The translations under genes were made by a program, and so were the position numbers. 47,410 nt of DNA, from positions 1 to 47,410 of IMG/VR virus record IMGVR_UViG_3300047408_000099; one strand, 5' to 3'. The stretch comes from a virus. This document shows, piece after piece, positions 15,823 through 22,045 of this stretch (the stretch's first letter is position 1; every line of letters begins with the position of its first letter). The notes below the pieces were generated by a model. It searched no databases and had not been told where the DNA came from. It saw nothing but the letters and a program-made list of their open reading frames with translations.

Positions 15823-16130
15823 CAGATCTGGCCTGTCTTTAAGGCGTCAGGTGCCAGCACAGTCTGTGCCAGCGTGTTGCCGATCGGTCGGGTCGGGTCT
15901 TTGGTAACCTGCATCGTGCTTGGGATCTCTACGCCGGCCGATATCGGCGAGACGTTGTCGGTGTTGTCTGGCGGCGGCGGTGGCGGCGGTGGTGGCGGCG
16001 GGGGTGGCGGCGGCGGCGCCGGCTCTTCAGGCGGTGGTGGTGCTGGATCGTTCGGCTTCAACAAGCTCGCCAGAGCGTTGTTGGTATTGTCCACCGGCAT
16101 CTGCTGTTGCGATCGGCCCTTGCCACCCAT
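15822..16130 (-). CDS. Small MGGK-series protein with 16-proline run
   Basis: A 102-residue protein starting MGGKGRSQQQ. It contains 16 consecutive prolines encoded at 15969-16016, preceded by PPPPEEPAP, then a conserved-looking C-terminal part (SPISAGVEIPSTMQVTKD, GNTLAQTV) shared with the next gene. The run would stall ribosomes without elongation factor P, so the host must supply it. Both ends overlap neighbours by TGATG, supporting expression. The proline arm may act as a rigid spacer; function unknown. Confidence 0.6.
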   Translation of the reverse strand: MGGKGRSQQQMPVDNTNNALASLLKPNDPAPPPPEEPAPPPPPPPPPPPPPPPPDNTDNVSPISAGVEIPSTMQVTKDPTRPIGNTLAQTVLAPDALKTGQI

Positions 16131-16639
16131 CAGAGTTTCTTTCTGAAGATCATGCCGACCGGCTCGGCGCCGAAGTGTCGACCGACCATGTTCATGAGGG
16201 AGTTCTGCTCCTTCATGCCGCTGCAGATTGGGAAGTTCATCACCTTGCAGCCGTCGGCACGGGCCAAGGTGATGACGGTTTCGATCAGTCTGCGGCCGAG
16301 GTCAGTCCGCCTATACTTTGGTATCGTGTAGGTCTCATCCATCACCGCCAGCGGTTCCGAAAACACGCTGAACACGTGGTAGGAGCAGACCCCCACCATA
16401 TCTTCGCCCTCCATGGCGAGGACGTACATGGCGAACTGTGTACCTATGGCAGCGCGGAGGTACACCTCGGTCCGATCGCGGTGGTACCTAAGATATTCCG
16501 ACCACTTCGACAGCTCGAAGAACGTGCCAAGGAAGTCAGCGACCATCGCTGCGTCCTTAGCTTCGCCCATGCGGATGTTAATGTGCGGAGTACGCACAGT
16601 CCGCTTGGGCCTTTTGAGTTCGGTCACCGTCATATTCAT
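16130..16639 (-). CDS. GNAT-family N-acetyltransferase-like protein
   Basis: A 169-residue protein with the GNAT fold order: strand and helix (INIRMGEAKDAAMVADFLG), central strands (MYVLAMEGEDMVGVCSYHVF), 'DETYTIPKYRRTDLGRRLIE' as the acetyl-CoA pyrophosphate-binding motif A (R/QxxGxG/A equivalent, here RRTDLG), then motif B helices. Its start region overlaps the previous gene by about 60 bases; starts at 16639 and 16633 are both possible and an AGGTGG lies upstream. Located among structural genes, it may modify a virion or host protein, or be a structural use of the fold. Confidence 0.72.
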   Translation of the reverse strand: MNMTVTELKRPKRTVRTPHINIRMGEAKDAAMVADFLGTFFELSKWSEYLRYHRDRTEVYLRAAIGTQFAMYVLAMEGEDMVGVCSYHVFSVFSEPLAVMDETYTIPKYRRTDLGRRLIETVITLARADGCKVMNFPICSGMKEQNSLMNMVGRHFGAEPVGMIFRKKL

Positions 16640-17096
16640 CGGCTAGCCACCTGTACGAGACGAAGTCTTCGCCCTCAGTGCCGTAGCCGGTCAGCGTACC
16701 TTCGGCCTTGGCACCAATAAGCGACATGAACCGACGAACATCGTCACGATGTCGCATCGCCACCGCCTCAACACGGTGTATCCCAATGTCGACGAGCATC
16801 GGCAGCACGAACCCCCGTATCTGCCGCACCATTGGTAACACAGCGCGGCCCCAGTTATGAGTCCCGAACGCATATCCAGCCGCCACACCCGTGCGTTTCA
16901 GCACCGCGCCCCAGATCGAGATCGGGCCGCAGTCGTAATCCCAGGCGCAAAACGCAAACAGGCTGTAACGCATCAGCTGACCGGGCAGCCGGTCGAGGTC
17001 GGTGCCGGCCGAGCGCATCTCATCGCGGTCGGCGTCGCGCAAGCTCAGCACCACCGCGTCGATCATGGCGATGTTGGCTATGCTGATGCGGATCAT
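16578..17096 (-). CDS. T7 gp13-like / GNAT-like virion-associated protein
   Basis: A 172-residue protein. The start at 17096 (MIRISIANIAM) is fixed by its overlap with the stop of the tail gene (GGATGATCC); a longer frame to 17297 lies inside that gene. The order 'DAVVLSLRDADRDEMRSAG', then FAFCAWDYDCGPISIWGAVLKRTG, a GTHNWGRAVLP segment and a late helix RHRDDVRRFMSLIG resembles the degenerate acetyltransferase fold of podovirus gp13 / DUF2833 proteins. I expect an internal virion or assembly role rather than catalysis, because the acetyl-CoA loop is not obvious. Its 3' end overlaps the next gene by 62 bases. Confidence 0.65.
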   Translation of the reverse strand: MIRISIANIAMIDAVVLSLRDADRDEMRSAGTDLDRLPGQLMRYSLFAFCAWDYDCGPISIWGAVLKRTGVAAGYAFGTHNWGRAVLPMVRQIRGFVLPMLVDIGIHRVEAVAMRHRDDVRRFMSLIGAKAEGTLTGYGTEGEDFVSYRWLADEYDGDRTQKAQADCAYSAH

Positions 17097-18529
17097 CCGC
17101 TTTCTCCGACCTGGTAATGCACCACCATGTTGGACAGGGTCTGCGGACCTGTCGCCTGTGACCGCAGCCGCAACGACATGTGCGTGGTGCGGGCGTGTAT
17201 CTCCTGTTTGCCTTGCAGGAAGGTCGGACCGTTGAACTCGCCAATGACGTCCTCGACCGTGGGGTCTTCGATGTTGAACGCCGCCGATACTTCCCACGGA
17301 ACGCCGGCGCAGGTGGCGTCGAGGCCGACGAAGGTCTTGAAGGTGGCGACCTGCTCGCCGGCATGAAAAGGGAAGATCAGCTCGACCGGGCAGTCATCGT
17401 AGACCGGGCCAACATCGGAAATGCCGCCGTAGGAATAGACCTGGTTGGCATCGTCGCGGACAATCACGCGGTTCTGGTGGATGCAGGCGGCCGTGATCAC
17501 AAAGCCGGCGTCGTACTCCGACCAGGCCGTGATCTTCGGACCTGGAAATGCACTCAGCACATAGATCTTCGACGTCAACGGCGCATCAGGCGTGCTCCGG
17601 GATCCGGCCATGATGATCCAGAACCGGCCGGTGACGGGTTGCAATAACGCAATGGTGCCGCTCATCCAGTCCTGGCCCATGGTGCGGAATAAATCCTGCA
17701 GCAGCGGATCGAGCGGCGAGCCGATGTCGGACACCGCCGCGGCCAAGCTCGAGTTTCTTGCGCGCAACGAGCGCACGCCGGACTGCGACATGTACATCAC
17801 GTCGCCAGAGCCGTACTGCATGACGCTGCGCCAGGCGGTGGTGCCGGCCTGGCGCAAGGTTTGGACATACTGATTCTTGGTAAAGTCCGGATCCATGATC
17901 CATAGTTGGACCGCAGTGCTGCTGAAGATGGCGAGCTTGTCGTAGTACACCTCCAGCGCCACGCTATCGGTCATGTCGCTGTCGCCCATCGACAGGTCGA
18001 TGAAGTTGGTCGGATTGGGCTCGGCCAGGCCGGACCAGTCGCCGGCGTTGCCGATCGCCGAGAAGTAGAGAATGCTCTTCTCCACCGTGTACATCTTGTT
18101 CTTGTAAGTTCGGCAGTAGAAGCCTCTGGCCAGCGGCAGGTCGACGCCGTCGTAGAAGCGGCCGACCGTGCCGGCGGCGTCCTTCCACAACAGCACGAAC
18201 ACTTTGTTGTCGAACAGATCGTAATCGATGATTTCATGGATGGTCGGCGTGGCCTGCCCCAGCACGCCCACCGACCAGGTGCCGGACGGCGGCTCGACCA
18301 CATAAGGGCCGGTCGGGCCGAAGGTGTAGAGCTTCTGGTTGACTTCGACGATGCCTTTGCTGGTTGGGTCGCACGACCAGAACGGCACGAACGCCATGCG
18401 CTTTTCTATTTCACCGCCCGGCGTCACATGACAGTTGGTCATACGGCGTAGCGTGCCGGCCGGCGCGGTCAACTCAGACCGACGCAGATCCAATCCGGCA
18501 GCGAAGTCGGTGATGGTAAAATATGGCAC
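17093..18529 (-). CDS. Tail nozzle-like / head-completion protein
   Basis: A 478-residue, mostly beta protein with repeated short blade-like phrases (KLYTFGPTGPYVV, NKVFVLLWKDAAG, NKMYTVEKSILYFSAIG), suggesting a propeller-type fold. Such proteins form the tail nozzle or stabilise packaged DNA in short-tailed phages (T7 gp12 or P22 gp10 class). It directly follows the adaptor gene, the usual order of these two. The length is close to P22 gp10 and shorter than T7 gp12. I cannot decide between the two families from the sequence alone. Confidence 0.72.
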   Translation of the reverse strand: MPYFTITDFAAGLDLRRSELTAPAGTLRRMTNCHVTPGGEIEKRMAFVPFWSCDPTSKGIVEVNQKLYTFGPTGPYVVEPPSGTWSVGVLGQATPTIHEIIDYDLFDNKVFVLLWKDAAGTVGRFYDGVDLPLARGFYCRTYKNKMYTVEKSILYFSAIGNAGDWSGLAEPNPTNFIDLSMGDSDMTDSVALEVYYDKLAIFSSTAVQLWIMDPDFTKNQYVQTLRQAGTTAWRSVMQYGSGDVMYMSQSGVRSLRARNSSLAAAVSDIGSPLDPLLQDLFRTMGQDWMSGTIALLQPVTGRFWIIMAGSRSTPDAPLTSKIYVLSAFPGPKITAWSEYDAGFVITAACIHQNRVIVRDDANQVYSYGGISDVGPVYDDCPVELIFPFHAGEQVATFKTFVGLDATCAGVPWEVSAAFNIEDPTVEDVIGEFNGPTFLQGKQEIHARTTHMSLRLRSQATGPQTLSNMVVHYQVGESG

Positions 18530-18541
18530 CGACCCTCTCCA

Positions 18542-19330
18542 TTAGCCTGGGATGTAATCGATGTAAGGCACACGGTACGTGCGCTTATCGGGGTCGTGAC
18601 CGCCGCGCTGGTTGCCGCCCATATTGTAATTGGCTCTCTTATCGGCGCCCTGATCAGCCAGGAGCCGGCGCAGGTAGTTCTGCGCCTTGGTCAACTTCAT
18701 GGGCGCGGCTTCACTCTTGCTGGTCGCCAAGGCTTCCGCCGCGGCGAACATCACGATGGCTTTGGAATCCAGGACACAAGTATCGGTCGGCGCGACCAGC
18801 GGGGATAACGGGGCCTGGCCCTCGAACCGCAACACATAACTGACCTTCGGCGTGTTGGTATTATCCGGCGGCGTCGGCAGCAATTGGAATTGACCGACCG
18901 GGTTGGTGATCGGCACCGGACCTGTGGTGTTGATCGTCACCACATTGCTCCAGCGCAACGGCGCGCCGGTCTTGACCGGACCGAGGTGCATCATGAACGG
19001 CTTGATGCCGTAGACCAGCGGCGTCCAATGCGACGCCGAGATGATGTTCCCGACATCATCCTTGGTGACCTGCGCGATGTAGACCTGGACGATCTGATCG
19101 AACGCCATTTCCTTTGGGTAGGTGTAGATCGATTGCAGACCGACCAATGGCACGTCGGTCCAGATCTTGAGATGCTGCCAATTGTAGGCGTCCCACAGCT
19201 CGCGCTGCTGGCGTGCCAATAAAATATCAATGGTGTCCTGCGCCTGTATCCCCTGGTTGGGGTTGAGCGACGTGCCGGTTTCGGCACGCAGCTCGCGGCG
19301 CAGCTCTAAGAGCGTAACACCCAGCGGCAC
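18542..19330 (-). CDS. Head-to-tail adaptor (gp11 / tail tubular A-like)
   Basis: A 262-residue protein. Its N-terminal helices (TLLELRRELRAETG, then 'DTIDILLARQQRELWDAYNW' and QHLKIWTDVPLVGLQSIYTYP) match the recurrent pattern of phage adaptor proteins that form a ring under the portal. The middle is beta-rich and the C terminus helical (AQNYLRRLLADQG) with a glycine-rich tail. Its position after the capsid and before the nozzle-like gene fits. It shares a one-base stop-start overlap with the upstream gene. Confidence 0.77.
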   Translation of the reverse strand: MPLGVTLLELRRELRAETGTSLNPNQGIQAQDTIDILLARQQRELWDAYNWQHLKIWTDVPLVGLQSIYTYPKEMAFDQIVQVYIAQVTKDDVGNIISASHWTPLVYGIKPFMMHLGPVKTGAPLRWSNVVTINTTGPVPITNPVGQFQLLPTPPDNTNTPKVSYVLRFEGQAPLSPLVAPTDTCVLDSKAIVMFAAAEALATSKSEAAPMKLTKAQNYLRRLLADQGADKRANYNMGGNQRGGHDPDKRTYRVPYIDYIPG

Positions 19331-19788
19331 TAGCCGGCGTCCTTATGCTCCGGCGGCGGCGGCGGTGACCGGCGGCCGCGCGGTGAAGGTCTGAAGATCG
19401 GTTCGAGGTTGGGCTCGGCGCTGCCAACCGCATCCTCGTCATCAACAGCACCCGGCGGCGCCACCACAACGGAAGGCTTGCCCTCTTCGTAACGCGGCAG
19501 GTTGACCTCTTCGGTCATCATGTAATCCATGCGGAACGCCCGCCCCGGAAAACACGCTTCGACAATACGATGGCCGTAGATGCCCGCCAGCCGGTTCTTC
19601 TCCTGGGTCGGCCACACTTCGCCGACGCCGACCGGCATGATGTCCATGACGTTCTCGTCGCCGTGCATCGCCTGCAACACTTGCACCTCCGGCCAGGTCA
19701 CCGGATTGTGCTCGCCGTAGATCACGGTGTGGCAGTTCTGACCGGCCAGGTTGATCTTGCAGGTGCAGTACTGGATCTGTTTGGACAT
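19330..19788 (-). CDS. Small structural-region protein with disordered tail
   Basis: A 152-residue protein with an excellent AGGAGG ribosome site. The first 100 residues look folded (YCTCKINLAGQNCHTVIYG, with three Cys, then PEVQVLQAMHGDENVMDIMP). The last 50 are acidic then Pro/Arg-rich (RGRRSPPPPPEHKDAG) and probably disordered. It lies between capsid and adaptor genes, where head-closure or minor capsid proteins are common, but no motif identifies it. Confidence 0.7.
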   Translation of the reverse strand: MSKQIQYCTCKINLAGQNCHTVIYGEHNPVTWPEVQVLQAMHGDENVMDIMPVGVGEVWPTQEKNRLAGIYGHRIVEACFPGRAFRMDYMMTEEVNLPRYEEGKPSVVVAPPGAVDDEDAVGSAEPNLEPIFRPSPRGRRSPPPPPEHKDAG

Positions 19789-19803
19789 AGTCCCTCCTGT
19801 TGT

Positions 19804-19856
19804 GGCCGAGGTGACAGCGGCCCAATCTTGCGGAGTAAACCGCTACCACCCCGGCC
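19804..19856 (-). terminator. Long imperfect stem-loop just after the capsid gene
   Basis: Bases 19804-19820 and 19840-19856 are inverted repeats matching at 14 of 17 positions, with a 19-base loop, seven bases beyond the capsid stop at 19864. There is no T-run. It may slow transcription or protect the capsid mRNA end, giving high capsid output; that is inference. Confidence 0.5.
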
Positions 19857-19863
19857 GTTTCGA

Positions 19864-20982
19864 TCAGGTAATATCCATGACGAGAGCGCCATTGAGGCGT
19901 CGCGCACAGAGCTGCCCGGTCGAAGTGAGAGCGCGATAGATGACGTACTTGTCTGGTGTGCGCTCGGGTGAGTGCTGGTGCCGCCACTCGTCTTGCATGG
20001 CAACCAGGTAGATGTCGCGCGAGTCAAACCAGTAGCAACGCTTGCTCTTGCCGAGCTGGTCCAGCGTCGGGTCGTATTCGAAGTCGGTGCCGGCATAAGA
20101 AATCTGCCCGACACTGACGTCCTTGGCACCGGAGAAGCCCTGCATGCTGTAATTGCCGTTGGCACGCAGCTCGCCTTCCAAGGCGCCGAGCCAGTCCGAT
20201 CCGCAGAAGCCGGTGTTCGGCTTGGCACCATAACGGGTGAGCTGCCGGTACTCCTTCTGGAGCAACGTGATCAGCGCCCCGCCGTTGGCGGCCGCAGACG
20301 TGATAGGACCGCCGCCCCAGGCTGCCAGTGCGGGTGTCGTGCCGACTGCGGTTCCCATGGCGGCGGTGTAGGCGCGGTTTCTCCACCACACCTTCTGGGC
20401 GCGGTTGATACCGGCCACAATGCCTGTGCTCGGATCATCGGTGACCAGTGCCGCCATGCCGGCAAGGGCTTTGGCGTCAGTGGCACCGTTGGTCCACAGC
20501 AGGTTGTTCATGCAGCGGGCGTACTGCTCGCTGACATCCTGCAACGCATCCTGCAGCAGGCCGACCAGGACGGTGTCGTCGCGGCCGGAATGCTCGGACA
20601 CATCGTCCATGTTGCCTTCATCGGTGACGGTGATGCCGTCGGATTTCAGCTCACTGTGCGTGAGCATGATGCCGATGTGGTGCTCCTTCCAAGGAAACAC
20701 CGCTTGGGTGAGGTTCGCCGGCGTATAGTAGGTGACCGGATCGGCCAGCTCGTAGCCTTTGAGCTGATCGTCAGTGCCAGGCGCGGCAGTGTTGCCGAAA
20801 TCCCCCTTAACGCTGATGATAATATTCCCCTTACCCCCGGGGAAGGTCTTCTTCTTGCTCTCCATCGCGGCGAGCAGTGGCTTCTCTTGGATGGCCTCTT
20901 GAAAGGCCGTCCCCTTGTTCATCCACCAATCAAGCGCAGCCGTAGTGATATGCGCGAGCAGTGGCGCGGTATAAACAGGCAT
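19864..20982 (-). CDS. Major capsid protein
   Basis: A 372-residue protein in the canonical place, after terminase, portal and scaffold and before the adaptor. The first 45 residues are helical ('LDWWMNKGTAFQEAIQEKPL'). The body has the mixed helix-sheet pattern and large size expected of HK97-fold capsids, including a helix with DALQDVSEQYARCMNNLLW that fits the spine helix. The end is strand-rich (IYRALTSTGQLCARRLNGAL). No cleavage site is apparent. A GAGAGG site precedes the ATG. The assignment rests on order, length and composition. Confidence 0.82.
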   Translation of the reverse strand: MPVYTAPLLAHITTAALDWWMNKGTAFQEAIQEKPLLAAMESKKKTFPGGKGNIIISVKGDFGNTAAPGTDDQLKGYELADPVTYYTPANLTQAVFPWKEHHIGIMLTHSELKSDGITVTDEGNMDDVSEHSGRDDTVLVGLLQDALQDVSEQYARCMNNLLWTNGATDAKALAGMAALVTDDPSTGIVAGINRAQKVWWRNRAYTAAMGTAVGTTPALAAWGGGPITSAAANGGALITLLQKEYRQLTRYGAKPNTGFCGSDWLGALEGELRANGNYSMQGFSGAKDVSVGQISYAGTDFEYDPTLDQLGKSKRCYWFDSRDIYLVAMQDEWRHQHSPERTPDKYVIYRALTSTGQLCARRLNGALVMDIT

Positions 20983-21000
20983 GGCAGCAGCCTCTCATGA

Positions 21001-21984
21001 TTAGAGGCGCGGCGCTCCTTCGCGAGCAAATCGGACTGCTTCCAGCAGTGTCGTTGCCTCGGGCGCTACGCCTGCGGTTCGACCCGTGCTGCTCGGAACC
21101 CTCGATGTTGGCCGTCGCTGACCAGTCCACTCTTGGTATTGCTTGGTAGCGCGGCGATACGCCTCTTCGGCGATCTGAATGCCATGCTCCGGCGACCGTG
21201 GTGGACCCTTCTCCTGCACTAGTGCCATCATCGCAGTCTGAACAGCGTTTTTCTTCGTCGCGTAGTGCGGATCCGATCGCTCGATTTGCGCTTCCCAATT
21301 GTTGACGGCTGCTGCCACCCTGTTAGCTAACACTTCCTTTGCCGACGTATTCTGGTGCTGTTGCAACATGGCCTGACTTTTGACCGCGTTGGTTTGCGCC
21401 ATTGCTTTGTCCATGCGCTCTCGCGAGTACAAGGCCGCAGCTTGTGTCGTCATATGCCCAGCGTTAACCGACTGCTGCAGATCCGGTGGCAGTGATATGC
21501 CGAGGTACTCCTCGCAAAGCTTCATGTAGGGTTTGACCCCTTCATAGAACTTCACGAAGTCGCCGCGGCGCATCGCCGCCATCAACTCCAAGCCGAACAG
21601 GAAGTCGTCCTGTCCGATGTCATGCGAGCGTAAATACTCGGTGACCTTGGCAGCCATGGCTGCATCGGGGGTCAGACGCTTGATCTCGCTCGCTAGCTTA
21701 TAGCGTTGCGATTGCAGCTTCCTGATCCGACGCTGGGCAGTCTTGGAAAGCTTAGCTATCTCTTCAGGTGTCGCTTCTTCCGGCAACTCCGGTTCGCTAT
21801 CGCGAGCGGACTTCCTTGCGACCCGGGGTGGCGAATCCCCATCGTTGGCGTCCATGTAATCGCCGCGGAGCTCGCCGCGGTTGGATACATCTAGCAGACT
21901 GCCAACATCGCCTACGTCAGTACCTGGCGAAGGTACAGTGTCGAGCGACTCTACCTCGGTGGGTAGTTTGTCGTTCTCTGCCAT
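21001..21984 (-). CDS. Putative scaffolding protein
   Basis: A 327-residue, highly charged helical protein directly before the capsid gene. It has an acidic, Pro/Ser-rich N terminus (about residues 1-75), a basic helix (KTAQRRIRKLQSQRYKLAS) and a long helical body ending in a basic, disordered tail. This is the make-up of capsid scaffolds, which bind the capsid and leave or are cut before packaging. The start at 21984 (MAENDKLP) is preferred for its GGGAG site; a start at 22005 falls inside a small hairpin. Confidence 0.75.
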   Translation of the reverse strand: MAENDKLPTEVESLDTVPSPGTDVGDVGSLLDVSNRGELRGDYMDANDGDSPPRVARKSARDSEPELPEEATPEEIAKLSKTAQRRIRKLQSQRYKLASEIKRLTPDAAMAAKVTEYLRSHDIGQDDFLFGLELMAAMRRGDFVKFYEGVKPYMKLCEEYLGISLPPDLQQSVNAGHMTTQAAALYSRERMDKAMAQTNAVKSQAMLQQHQNTSAKEVLANRVAAAVNNWEAQIERSDPHYATKKNAVQTAMMALVQEKGPPRSPEHGIQIAEEAYRRATKQYQEWTGQRRPTSRVPSSTGRTAGVAPEATTLLEAVRFAREGAPRL

Positions 21985-21997
21985 GTTGAATTCTCCC

Positions 21998-22013
21998 GGT
22001 GCCATGCGGCACC
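21998..22013 (-). promoter_or_regulatory. Small hairpin before the scaffold ribosome site
   Basis: GGTGCC-ATGC-GGCACC is a six-bp stem with a four-base loop, six bases upstream of the GGGAG site on the transcript. It hides the upstream ATG at 22005 in its loop, favouring the downstream start, and may tune scaffold translation. Confidence 0.35.
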
Positions 22014-22045
22014 TTTGTTGTGTTTACGTCAATTCAGTTGCCGAG

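Noticed and set aside
19972-21000. 342-residue ORF on the plus strand
   Set aside because: Antisense to the capsid gene in a region where all other genes are leftward; no ribosome site or neighbours.
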